From assembly GCF_014243395.1 (NCBI RefSeq), contig NZ_JACLCP010000001.1, forward strand, positions 62,001 to 126,000: DNA of 64,000 nt, read 5' to 3'. Source of the DNA: Winogradskyella flava. GTDB lineage: Bacteria; Bacteroidota; Bacteroidia; Flavobacteriales; Flavobacteriaceae. The notes below the pieces were generated by a model. That model had not been told where the DNA came from. It did no database searches and was given only the letters and a program-made list of their open reading frames with translations. The translations under genes were made by a program, and so were the position numbers. The stretch's first letter is position 1. Each line of letters starts with the position of its first letter. Below, one piece after another: positions 17,507-26,417 of this stretch.

Positions 17507-20500
17507 ATGACAGATTTTAACTTTAAAAAGTGGAATAACATATTGGCATGGTTCGCATTCGCGGTCGCATTTGTAACTTATGCCCTAACCATTGAGCCAA
17601 CAGTAAGTTTTTGGGATGCAGGGGAGTATATCCTAACCTCATCCAAGTTACAAGTTGGACATCCACCCGGAGCGCCTTTATTTCAAATGATGGGAGCTTT
17701 TTTCTCTATGTTTGCATTGGAGCCTTCTCAAATAGGAATGATAATGAATATGATGAGTGCTACCGCAAGTGCTTTCACTATTCTTTTTATGTTCTGGACC
17801 ATTGGTATACTATTGGTCAAACTGGTCAAATACGATAAAGATTCTAGTTCAAGCAAAGGCATGGCTATTTTAGGAAGTGCTTTGGTTGGTAGTTTAGCAT
17901 TCACATTTACGGATTCTTTTTGGTTCAATGCTGTTGAAACAGAGGTATACGCCATGGCAACATTGATTATGGCAATCATGTTTTATCTCGCCCTGCGTTG
18001 GGAACAAGACATGCACAAACCTAGAGGTAATCGTTGGCTCATCCTTATCGCGTTTGTTATTGGTTTATCATTTGGTGTTCATTTTATGGGCTTATTGACT
18101 ATTCCTGCCATTGGTCTTATTTATTACTTTAAGAACTATAAAACCATAACAGTTAAGAACTTTATTATTGCTAATGTAGCTTCTGCTGCAATACTTCTTT
18201 TCATATTCAAACTATTATTACCTTCTACTTTAAAATTGTTTGGGTATTTAGAAGTTTTCTTCGTCAACTCCATTGGATTACCTTTTAATTCAGGAACTAT
18301 TATTACAGGTTTAATGGTGATTGCCCTATTTTATTTTGGATTGAACTATACGCGCAAAAAAGGTATGATCCATGCCAATACCTTGGTACTTTGCTTAATG
18401 TTTATTTTTATTGGGTTTTCGTCGTGGATGATGCTCCCAATTCGTGCTAATGCCAATGTCATAATAAACGAAAATGATCCATCAGATGCACGAGAGCTTC
18501 TAGCCTATTACAATCTAGAACAATATCCTGAAACGCATTTGTTTTACGGACCTCAGTTTACTGAGATTTATTCTGGAGCAGATGATAACGAACCTTTCGT
18601 AGATGACAAAAAGAATTATGAACGTGATGAAGAGTTAGGCAAATATGCCATTATTAATGACTGGGAAAACAGCAAGCAAAATTATAATCACGATCATGCT
18701 TCAATACTTCCTAGAATGTGGAGTAGCGAACATGCGGAAAATTATATGATGTTTACAGGTCTTATTGATTTTAAGGTCAAACCAGATTTACAAACACGCG
18801 CCTACAATGAAGCATTAAATTATGGCTATTCTGAGGAAGAAGCTGGGCAATATTCTGTGCAGGAAAAGCGCCGTTTCGACCAAATTGTGAATGACTTTAG
18901 AATGCGCGTAAGAAATGGAGAGATAGATTATGAAGGTTATGATCAATTTTTAAGACGCTATGGTCAACAATATTTGGAAATAGAAAAGCCATCGTTTTTT
19001 GATAATATCACGTACATGTTTCAGTATCAGTTTGGTTATATGTATTGGCGTTATTTTATGTGGAATTTCACTGGGCGACAAAATGACATACAAGGAAGAT
19101 ATGATGACTTTAATGGTAACTGGATTTCTGGTATAAAATTTATTGACGAAATTCACTTAGGCATATCTCAAGATGATCTGCCTACAGATGTACTAGATAA
19201 TAAAGCTAGAAATACCTATTACTTTTTACCATTACTACTAGGTCTTGTTGGTTTCTTCTTTTTATTATATTCTGACGCCAAACGTTTTTGGGTGCTATTG
19301 GTATTTTTCTTGTTGACTGGTATCGCCATTCAATTCTACACCAACGTTAGACCTTTTGAACCACGCGAACGTGATTATTCCGTTGTGGGTTCATTCTACG
19401 TATTTGCCATTTGGATAGGCTTCGGCGTTTATGCGATTTATGATCTTTTAAAGTCGAACATCAAATCTAAATTATTAGCTCCTGCTGTGACATTAGCTTG
19501 TTTAGTTGTTGTGCCAGGCATCTTAGCAGCTAATAATTGGGATGATCATGATCGTTCTGGTAAGTATACAGCAAATGCCATGGCTAGAAAATACCTAGAA
19601 TCTTGTGCGCCTAATGCCATACTTTTTACCATTGGAGATAATGACTCATTCCCACTATGGTATCTGCAAGAAATTGAAGGCGTAAGAACAGATGTACGTG
19701 TGGTTAACACAAGTCTGTTCCAAACAGATTGGTATATAGATCAAATGAAGCGCAAAGCTTATGAGAGCGACCCAATACCATCACAATTAACCCACAAACA
19801 GTATAGAGGAGGCACAAGAGACGTTATAATTAGACGTGAAATCACAAAGGATACTCTACCTATTAAGGATTTCATGGATTTTATCTCAAGCGAAAAGGCA
19901 AGTACTAAATTTAAGTTTGTTGTAGAAAAACAAGGCGAAGACTCTAGACAATATCCAAGCCATCTTTTAAATACAAATTACTTTCCAACACGAAATATAA
20001 GTATCCCAGTTAATAAAGCTGAAGTGCTTAAAAATGGCACTGTTAAATCAAAAGATGCCGATAAAATAGTAGATAACCTCTATGCAGAAATTGAAGGCAG
20101 TTACATCTATAAGAATAGATTATTGATGTTGGATATCATTGCCAACAACAATTGGGAACGTCCTATTTATTTTACGGGTGGTGCTTTTGGTGCTGATGAT
20201 TACATATGGCTTAAAGATTATCTTCAACTAGACGGTATGTGCTATAAGTTGGTTCCTATCAAAACTCCTGTGGATAGAGCTAATCCTTACGATATGGGCC
20301 GTGTCGATTCAGATCTTATGTACGATATGGTAAAAGAATGGAATTGGGGTGGTAGTGGAGAAGATATCTATCATGATATTGAGACACGAAGAAATGGTAT
20401 TACTTACAGAGGTAATTTGGCCAGATTAATTGAAATCCTAATTAATGAAAATAAGTTAGAAAAAGCTGAAGAAATAGCGGATTTGGCTATGGATAAAATG

Positions 20501-20902
20501 CCAGTTGATACTTTTGGTTTCTATTCATTATTAGAACCCTACATAAGTGCTTATTATGAAGTTGAGAATGTTGAAAAAGGACGTGCTCTTTACAAGGATG
20601 TAGCCAAAAAATATCAAGAAAATTTAATCTATTACAGTAGCATGGACGAAAATGACCAAATGCGATTAATAGAAGATATTTATTTAGATGTTCAGCGTTA
20701 TAGAGCACTTGTAGACTTGTTGGTAATTTATGATGAAAAGGACTTTGCCTTGGAAGAAACCAAAAAATTCAATAGTTATTTAAGTCTATTAGATAAACTT
20801 ATGGGACCAGCTGAAGAAGAAGTGCCGACTAGCATAGATGATCTCGACATCAATTCAATTTTAAGAGATAGTATCCCAGATTCTATCGCTCCAGAAAATT
20901 AA
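17507..20902 (+). CDS. DUF2723 / GT117-type membrane glycosyltransferase
   Basis: A large membrane protein of 1131 residues. The N-terminal half has about a dozen hydrophobic helices and the family signature WDAGEYILTSSKLQVGHPPG, whose acidic pair suits the catalytic loop of a lipid-sugar-dependent GT-C enzyme related to protein O-mannosyltransferases. A large soluble insertion with DNDSFPLWYLQEIEGVRTDV follows, then a C-terminal helical/TPR-like part. It probably glycosylates exported proteins at the periplasmic face; Bacteroidota have a general O-glycosylation system, but donor and targets cannot be read here. The polysaccharide deacetylase gene follows after 3 bases, suggesting cotranscription. 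Confidence 0.85.
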   Translation: MTDFNFKKWNNILAWFAFAVAFVTYALTIEPTVSFWDAGEYILTSSKLQVGHPPGAPLFQMMGAFFSMFALEPSQIGMIMNMMSATASAFTILFMFWTIGILLVKLVKYDKDSSSSKGMAILGSALVGSLAFTFTDSFWFNAVETEVYAMATLIMAIMFYLALRWEQDMHKPRGNRWLILIAFVIGLSFGVHFMGLLTIPAIGLIYYFKNYKTITVKNFIIANVASAAILLFIFKLLLPSTLKLFGYLEVFFVNSIGLPFNSGTIITGLMVIALFYFGLNYTRKKGMIHANTLVLCLMFIFIGFSSWMMLPIRANANVIINENDPSDARELLAYYNLEQYPETHLFYGPQFTEIYSGADDNEPFVDDKKNYERDEELGKYAIINDWENSKQNYNHDHASILPRMWSSEHAENYMMFTGLIDFKVKPDLQTRAYNEALNYGYSEEEAGQYSVQEKRRFDQIVNDFRMRVRNGEIDYEGYDQFLRRYGQQYLEIEKPSFFDNITYMFQYQFGYMYWRYFMWNFTGRQNDIQGRYDDFNGNWISGIKFIDEIHLGISQDDLPTDVLDNKARNTYYFLPLLLGLVGFFFLLYSDAKRFWVLLVFFLLTGIAIQFYTNVRPFEPRERDYSVVGSFYVFAIWIGFGVYAIYDLLKSNIKSKLLAPAVTLACLVVVPGILAANNWDDHDRSGKYTANAMARKYLESCAPNAILFTIGDNDSFPLWYLQEIEGVRTDVRVVNTSLFQTDWYIDQMKRKAYESDPIPSQLTHKQYRGGTRDVIIRREITKDTLPIKDFMDFISSEKASTKFKFVVEKQGEDSRQYPSHLLNTNYFPTRNISIPVNKAEVLKNGTVKSKDADKIVDNLYAEIEGSYIYKNRLLMLDIIANNNWERPIYFTGGAFGADDYIWLKDYLQLDGMCYKLVPIKTPVDRANPYDMGRVDSDLMYDMVKEWNWGGSGEDIYHDIETRRNGITYRGNLARLIEILINENKLEKAEEIADLAMDKMPVDTFGFYSLLEPYISAYYEVENVEKGRALYKDVAKKYQENLIYYSSMDENDQMRLIEDIYLDVQRYRALVDLLVIYDEKDFALEETKKFNSYLSLLDKLMGPAEEEVPTSIDDLDINSILRDSIPDSIAPEN

Positions 20903-20905
20903 AAT

Positions 20906-21574
20906 ATGAAGATAATTCCAGCCAAGACACCTGGATTTGTTAAAACATTATTTCCAAATTTTGTCTGGAGTATAAATACAGACAAAAAAGAATTGTATTT
21001 GACTTTTGATGATGGTCCGACTCCGGAAATTACGGATTGGGTACTACATGTTTTGGCAGAGTATAATGCCAAAGCTACCTTTTTCTGCATTGGTAAGAAT
21101 ATTGAATCCAATGTCGATATTTTTCAAAACATTTTGTCCCAAGGTCATGCCGTCGGCAATCATACTTATGACCATCTGAAAGGTTGGAAAAGCAAGACTA
21201 AAGGCTATGTAGGTAACACAGAACTTACTGATTCTGTAATAACATTTCAAATTCAAAATTCTCATTTTGCAGAATCATATGATCTAAATTCTTCCAAGCT
21301 TTTTAGACCTCCATATGGAAAATTTAAAACCAAGCAAAGTAAAAAACTTCAAGAGTTAGGATACAAAATTATTCTATGGGATGTGTTGTCCTATGATTGG
21401 GATAAATCTGTGTCCGAAGAACAATGTCTTAGCAATGTGATTTCAGCAGCGAAAGAAGGGAGTATTATTGTTTTTCACGATAGTGTAAAGGCATCAAAGA
21501 ACCTAAAATATACACTACCGAAAATCTTGGAATATTATAAAAAAAAGGGATATGTCTTTATGACCTTGGCCTAA
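20906..21574 (+). CDS. Polysaccharide deacetylase (NodB homology domain)
   Basis: A 222-residue carbohydrate esterase family 4-like enzyme. Visible motifs in order: LTFDDGPTPEITDW (catalytic Asp-Asp), GNHTYDH (metal H-x3-H), RPPYGKFKT, LWDVLSYDWD and VFHDSVKAS (catalytic His). The full set suggests an active metal-dependent deacetylase acting on N-acetylated glycans. There is no clear signal peptide, so the location is uncertain. The gene is 3 bases after the DUF2723 gene and its stop overlaps the stop of the convergent thioredoxin-like gene by four bases. Confidence 0.9.
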   Translation: MKIIPAKTPGFVKTLFPNFVWSINTDKKELYLTFDDGPTPEITDWVLHVLAEYNAKATFFCIGKNIESNVDIFQNILSQGHAVGNHTYDHLKGWKSKTKGYVGNTELTDSVITFQIQNSHFAESYDLNSSKLFRPPYGKFKTKQSKKLQELGYKIILWDVLSYDWDKSVSEEQCLSNVISAAKEGSIIVFHDSVKASKNLKYTLPKILEYYKKKGYVFMTLA

Positions 21575-21867
21575 ACGTACTCTTGAATGATACCTATTAA
21601 AGTGTCAGCATCTTGTTCTCCACTATGCCTCCATTTCATTTCACCATTTTTATAGATAATTAACGTTGGTAAACCTTTAACGCGAAGTGCTTCTGCCAAC
21701 TCTTTGTTCTTATCTACGTTAATTTTAATGACTTTTGCCTTATCGCCAAGAGCTGCAGCTACATCCCTTAGCACAGGATGCATGGCTACGGATTGGTCAT
21801 TCAATTCCGTATAGAAGTCTAATAGCACCGGAATATCGACATCTATTAATTCCCCAAATTTTGACAT
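21571..21867 (-). CDS. Thioredoxin-fold protein lacking all cysteines
   Basis: A 98-residue protein that follows the thioredoxin fold closely: VLLDFYTELNDQSVAMHPVL in place of the active-site strand and helix, then AKVIKINVDKNKELAEALRV, the cis-proline segment GLPTLIIYKNGEM, and a C-terminal helix. The position normally holding WCGPC reads NDQSVAMHP, and there is no cysteine anywhere, so it cannot do disulfide exchange. A chaperone or scaffold role is possible. It overlaps the deacetylase stop by four bases and is transcribed away from the metallophosphoesterase side only through the 105-base gap upstream. Confidence 0.8.
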   Translation of the reverse strand: MSKFGELIDVDIPVLLDFYTELNDQSVAMHPVLRDVAAALGDKAKVIKINVDKNKELAEALRVKGLPTLIIYKNGEMKWRHSGEQDADTLIGIIQEYV

Positions 21868-21972
21868 AGGTTATAGTTTTAGTCAAATGTGTTTTACAAG
21901 TCTTCTAGAATTTTTAATATCAAATCTAGTGCCTTTGTAATCAACAAGATAAAAATAAGCAATTGTTAGCAA

Positions 21973-23199
21973 TTATGAGTCTTTTGTTCCTTTTTTAAGC
22001 TCTATAACAGTAATTTCTGGCCATATCCCGACACGACCAGGATAACCCAAGTATCCAAAACCTCTATTAACATTGATATATTGCCCAACGGACTCGTATA
22101 TACCAGCCCATTGCTTATACCGCCATTTTACAGGACTCCATTTAATCCAGCCCGGAATTTCTATACCGAATTGCATGCCGTGTGTATGACCGCTAAGCGT
22201 AAGGTGATAGTGGTAATCATCATTAACAACTTCAGCATCCCAATGGCTTGGGTCGTGACTCATAAGTATCTTAAAATCATCTTTGTCTATTAAACTAGAA
22301 GCTTTCTTTAAATCGCCTGCTTTCTTAAAACCGCCTTTGCCCCAATTTTCTACACCTACTAAAGCCAGTTGCTGACCATTTTTTTTCAAATAGCGATGCT
22401 CATTCAATAACAGATCAAAACCAATCTCTTTCTGAATAGCTTTTAAATCCTCGAGGTTTTGCGCTTTCTCTTCTTTTGAGGACCAGTCTACATAATCACC
22501 GTAATCGTGATTGCCTAAAACTGAAAACTTCCCGTCCTTGGCCTTAAGTTTCGAAAACGTTTCTTTCCAAGGTAGCATTTCAGAAGCCTTATTATTTACC
22601 ATATCTCCAGTAAATAACAGAACGTCTGATTGCTGCTCATTTATTAAATCAATAGCATATTCTATCTTCTCCTTATTATCAAAACTACCAGAATGAATAT
22701 CACTTATTTGCGTAATGCGATAACCATCGAATGCGTCTGGTAAATCATCAAAATGCAATGTATAATTCAAAACTCTAAATTGATACTTACCTCTATACAT
22801 ACCATAAAGTAACGACGCAAAAGGAATTGCTGCTAAGCCCAATGCAATCTGGCTTACAAATCTTCTACGCGATGGCAAATAGAAAGTTTCTTTAGTAACC
22901 AACTTGTCATATAAACCTAGAGCACCTCTTATAATGTCTTCACCTAAAAGAATGGGAACCAGCACAAGAGTTAATGACATAAAAGCTAATAAAAATCCGA
23001 AAGCATAACTTTTTGCTGGAGTTAAAACACGACCTTCTGAGGATGCCGCGAACTGAAATATAAAATTACCTACAACAAGTATAGCAATAGCTATAAATAC
23101 ATAATGTATCCAACTTTGTTTGGTTATCGTTTTTATAGCTTGAAAACCATAAACTGATAACAATAGATAGATGATTATAAAAATAACCCAACGTGCCAT
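21973..23199 (-). CDS. Membrane-anchored metallophosphoesterase (YkuE-like)
   Basis: A 408-residue protein with four hydrophobic helices in residues 1-135 and a calcineurin-like phosphoesterase domain after them. All metal-binding motifs are present: ITQISDIHSGSF, LFTGDMVNN, VLGNHDYGD, MSHDPSHWD and LSGHTHGMQFG. Phosphodiester or lipid-headgroup hydrolysis at the membrane is likely; the substrate cannot be told from sequence. It is separated by 105 bases from the thioredoxin-like gene and by 42 from the glycosidase operon. Confidence 0.88.
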   Translation of the reverse strand: MARWVIFIIIYLLLSVYGFQAIKTITKQSWIHYVFIAIAILVVGNFIFQFAASSEGRVLTPAKSYAFGFLLAFMSLTLVLVPILLGEDIIRGALGLYDKLVTKETFYLPSRRRFVSQIALGLAAIPFASLLYGMYRGKYQFRVLNYTLHFDDLPDAFDGYRITQISDIHSGSFDNKEKIEYAIDLINEQQSDVLLFTGDMVNNKASEMLPWKETFSKLKAKDGKFSVLGNHDYGDYVDWSSKEEKAQNLEDLKAIQKEIGFDLLLNEHRYLKKNGQQLALVGVENWGKGGFKKAGDLKKASSLIDKDDFKILMSHDPSHWDAEVVNDDYHYHLTLSGHTHGMQFGIEIPGWIKWSPVKWRYKQWAGIYESVGQYINVNRGFGYLGYPGRVGIWPEITVIELKKGTKDS

Positions 23200-23241
23200 A
23201 CTTGTAATTTAGCCCACAAAGATACTAATATGCCAAACGCC

Positions 23242-25737
23242 TTATCTTATGAAATTGTTAAAGCTCTTGATGTTAAAATTGACTGAATCCTCATTTTCCG
23301 TTAAAAATTCGATCGTTTTAGTTTGGTTTGGAAGCAAATCAAAATAATTATCCGAAAAATGCCCTTTACTTTTTGTAAATACGAACACATCTTTTTGAAG
23401 TGTTTTACTGCGTAGTTCAATCGTAAAACCAGTTTTTGATTTGGTTATTTTTTTTTGAATGGACTCTTGTTTTAATTTTAACTCTTTTGGCTTAGCGAAA
23501 TAAAAGTTAGATGTTGAATTGTTGAATGTTGAAACTAACACCGTTTCATTCTTGTTGAATTTTATAGTTCTTAAATCCAATTGACGCTTTATTACGCTCG
23601 AAATAGAATCCACCTTGATTTCTTTGGAATTTTTCCAGAGAACGGTCCCATCAAAAGTCATCAGTTGCGTTGAAAGTGTTCCTTTTTCAGAATTTAGATT
23701 ATCGTTGACTATCCAAGTTTTCAATATATTATTTTCAACTTTTGAAGAAATTAAAACATCTTCAAAACTATGTTTTGCTTTATAATGCAGTGCTTTCCAA
23801 TTGCCAAAATAATCAATACTAGACCATGACACTGCCGGCCAACAATCGTTGAGTTGCCAATACAAAGTTCCCATATTATAGGGTTTAGCCCTTCGTTGTG
23901 CTTCTATACCCTTGGTTATTCCATGAGCTTGAAGTAACTGACTCATATACACATAATCTTCAGCGTTATTTGGTACCGGAAAATCACGTTTCATATAATC
24001 CTCAATAATTTGAAACCCCCTAGAATGCTTTTGATGATTTTTAAAACCTGCAGGAGCTATTTCAATAGCATCATTTTGATTGATATAGCGAATCGTCTCA
24101 TAACTAGGTAAGGATTGAAAGCCAAACTCGCTCATAAGGCGTGGTACATTCTCTTCTAGATGTTCAAAAGGATAGCCATCGTGCCAAATCCACCAATCAT
24201 GCGCGTCACCTTCAGTTTTGTATTTGGGATTTCCTCTTCCGTATTTGGGTGAAGATTCCCAATAAGGTGTATCGGTTAAAGTTGAAACCGTATTCGGTAA
24301 AATAGAGTCAAAGACTTTCAAATAGTTACTCCAAATTTCTTCTTTTTCGGTTTCACTTCTATCCGCTTGCCAGCCCCAACGCTGCCAACCTTCGGAACTT
24401 TCATTGTTACCACACCAAAGGGCAATTGACGCATGATTTCTTAATCGATTTATATTATAAGAAGCTTCTTGATGCACATTCTCTAAAAAATCCTCATTAC
24501 CAGGATACATGGCACAAGCAAACATGAAATCTTGCCACACTAGTATTCCTTTTTCATCGCATAAGTCATAAAAAATATCGTTCTCATAAATACCGCCTCC
24601 CCAAACTCTAAGCATATTCATATTGGCATCAACAACATCGTTTAACAATTTTTCATAATGAGCGTATGTGACTTTATCTTGAAAGCTATGTTGTGGAATG
24701 TAATTCGCGCCTTTGGCATATACAGGTACATTATTGACTTCAAAATAAAACGACTCTCCGATGTTATCTTTTTCGGTGATTAATTCTATAGTTCGCAAAC
24801 CTGTTTTTACAGAAGTACTATCTAAAATATTTCTTCCATCTCTAAAAATAAATTTTAAATCGTATAGATAAGGTTTGCCTATATTGTGCGGCCACCAACG
24901 TTTTGGATTTTCGATACTAAATGTAATACCAGGACCTTTATAAGAATCAAAGGTTTTATATAGTGAATCATTTATGTAAAAATCTAAAGTTAGGTCCTCT
25001 TTATCTCCAAATTGAGTTAACAAACCAACACTTATAATTGCCATATCATCTCTCAGTTCTTCTTGGATAATAAGTATGTCATCCGTCTTAACATTATTCC
25101 AGGCGATTAATTCTATTGGTCTCCAAATCCCAGTTGTATTTAATTTTGGTCCCCAATCCCAACCGTATTGAAACTGCGCTTTTCGAGTAAAAATACGATT
25201 ACCCTCGGGCAGCTCATAAGGTAGTTTTTCCTTTTCAGCCTCTTCATATTTTAAAGTAGGTTCAAATATCAATCGCAATTCATTTTCCTCTTTTAAAATT
25301 GGTTTTACATCTACATCCCATGCCCTAAATGCATTATTAGCTTTTAGGATTAAGCTATCATTTAAATATACCGAAGCATAGGTGTCTAAGCCTTCAAAAT
25401 TGAGTTCTAAATGTTTCTTTTGCAGTGTTTCTTCATTTAATGAAAATGTTGTTTTATACTCCCAATCCGTTTCCGAAACCCACTGTACTTTTTCTTCGTT
25501 ATTACCAATGAACGGGTCTTCAATCAGCTTATGGTCGAGTAAATCTGAAAATACATTGCCAGGAACGGTTGCAGAATGCCAAACAGAATCTGTTGCTTTC
25601 TTGAATTGCCAATTATTGTTCAGCTCAATAGTTACAGGGACATCATGTTTAGGCTGACAACTAAAACATATTAGTATCAACACTAATAATGACTTCTCGA
25701 CTGCGCTCGAAATGACAGCACTGTTAAGATATAACAT
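23242..25737 (-). CDS. Beta-mannosidase, glycoside hydrolase family 2 (lipoprotein)
   Basis: Hydrolyses beta-mannosides, such as the Man-beta-1,4-GlcNAc link of the N-glycan core. The 831 residues carry GH2 sugar-binding, immunoglobulin-like and TIM-barrel domains. The acid/base is Glu446 in WCGNNESSEGW and the nucleophile Glu537 in LMSEFGFQS. The lipobox LICFSC (about residues 22-27) implies surface or periplasmic anchoring. The only in-frame ATG before the lipobox (25737) overlaps the end of cutC, and residues about 6-16 are encoded by a repeat-like sequence (25693-25717), so the N-terminus is odd and the start is not certain. Last gene of the minus-strand glycan unit. Confidence 0.9.
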   Translation of the reverse strand: MLYLNSAVISSAVEKSLLVLILICFSCQPKHDVPVTIELNNNWQFKKATDSVWHSATVPGNVFSDLLDHKLIEDPFIGNNEEKVQWVSETDWEYKTTFSLNEETLQKKHLELNFEGLDTYASVYLNDSLILKANNAFRAWDVDVKPILKEENELRLIFEPTLKYEEAEKEKLPYELPEGNRIFTRKAQFQYGWDWGPKLNTTGIWRPIELIAWNNVKTDDILIIQEELRDDMAIISVGLLTQFGDKEDLTLDFYINDSLYKTFDSYKGPGITFSIENPKRWWPHNIGKPYLYDLKFIFRDGRNILDSTSVKTGLRTIELITEKDNIGESFYFEVNNVPVYAKGANYIPQHSFQDKVTYAHYEKLLNDVVDANMNMLRVWGGGIYENDIFYDLCDEKGILVWQDFMFACAMYPGNEDFLENVHQEASYNINRLRNHASIALWCGNNESSEGWQRWGWQADRSETEKEEIWSNYLKVFDSILPNTVSTLTDTPYWESSPKYGRGNPKYKTEGDAHDWWIWHDGYPFEHLEENVPRLMSEFGFQSLPSYETIRYINQNDAIEIAPAGFKNHQKHSRGFQIIEDYMKRDFPVPNNAEDYVYMSQLLQAHGITKGIEAQRRAKPYNMGTLYWQLNDCWPAVSWSSIDYFGNWKALHYKAKHSFEDVLISSKVENNILKTWIVNDNLNSEKGTLSTQLMTFDGTVLWKNSKEIKVDSISSVIKRQLDLRTIKFNKNETVLVSTFNNSTSNFYFAKPKELKLKQESIQKKITKSKTGFTIELRSKTLQKDVFVFTKSKGHFSDNYFDLLPNQTKTIEFLTENEDSVNFNIKSFNNFIR
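25693..25717. repeat. Dispersed flavobacterial repeat unit (single copy here)
   Basis: The stretch reading CTTCTCGACTGCGCTCGAAA followed by TGACA resembles a short dispersed repeat I remember from many Flavobacteriaceae genomes, whose other strand reads TGTCATTTCGAGCGCAGTCG. It contains TCGA-CTGCGC-TCGA. I noticed no second copy in this window. It falls inside the first codons of the beta-mannosidase. Confidence 0.5.
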
Positions 25738-26416
25738 CTAAAATAGCTTTGATTTTTATAGGATCTGAATACGTTAGCGGCATAGAGAATAATGAATTAT
25801 CATCTTGGTGTTGGGATGACGCTGAGGCATGTATCTCCTTTAAACCAACTTCCTTGAATTTGATGGCGTTTTTAGAATGTATACCTCCACCAGCAAGAAT
25901 TGTAATTCTTCCATTTGTCATTTCATTCAACGTTTTTAATAGTTCTAGACCCTCTTCAGCAGTTGGTTGTTGCCCTGAAGTCAACACACGATTCACCCCT
26001 AAGTCAATTAATTGCTTTAAAGACTCCTTAGGATTAACGACCTCATCAAAGGCACGATGAAATGTAAATGACAATGGTCTTGAGTAAAAAATTAACTCTT
26101 TTGTTCGATCTACATCAATAGTATTATCGGTATTTAAAACGCCTGAAACTATACCTTGACAACCGATATCTCTAGCTTTTTGAATATTGAGCTTCATGAT
26201 TTCGAATTCATCTTCTGTGTATACAAAATTCCCACCTCGTGGTCTTATTAAAACAAAAACCGGTATTGTCAAATTACACAAAACATTGGCCATAAAACCA
26301 AAAGAAGGTGTAATCCCTCCAACCGATAATTCTTGGCACAATTCGATACGACGTGCTCCCGCCTCTTGAGCATTTTTTGCGGATTGGTATGAGTTGGCAC
26401 AGATTTCTAGAAGCAT
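25724..26416 (-). CDS. cutC: CutC family protein (annotated copper homeostasis; TIM barrel)
   Basis: A 230-residue TIM-barrel protein matching the CutC family: MLLEICANSYQSAKNAQEAG, RRIELCQELSVGGITPS, VFVLIRPRGGNFVYTEDE, FHRAFDEV, VLTSGQQPTAEEGL and ITILAGGGIHSKNA. The family was named for copper tolerance in E. coli, but its biochemical activity is not settled. Here it is embedded between GH20 (1-base gap) and GH2 (14-base overlap), so it is almost certainly cotranscribed with glycan-degrading enzymes. No metal export gene is nearby. This is not the choline TMA-lyase also called CutC. Confidence 0.93.
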   Translation of the reverse strand: MLLEICANSYQSAKNAQEAGARRIELCQELSVGGITPSFGFMANVLCNLTIPVFVLIRPRGGNFVYTEDEFEIMKLNIQKARDIGCQGIVSGVLNTDNTIDVDRTKELIFYSRPLSFTFHRAFDEVVNPKESLKQLIDLGVNRVLTSGQQPTAEEGLELLKTLNEMTNGRITILAGGGIHSKNAIKFKEVGLKEIHASASSQHQDDNSLFSMPLTYSDPIKIKAILDVIS

Positions 26417-26417
26417 A

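Noticed and set aside
25724..26416. Choline trimethylamine-lyase CutC
   Set aside because: The protein is a 230-residue TIM barrel, not an 800-residue glycyl-radical enzyme; the shared symbol is coincidental.
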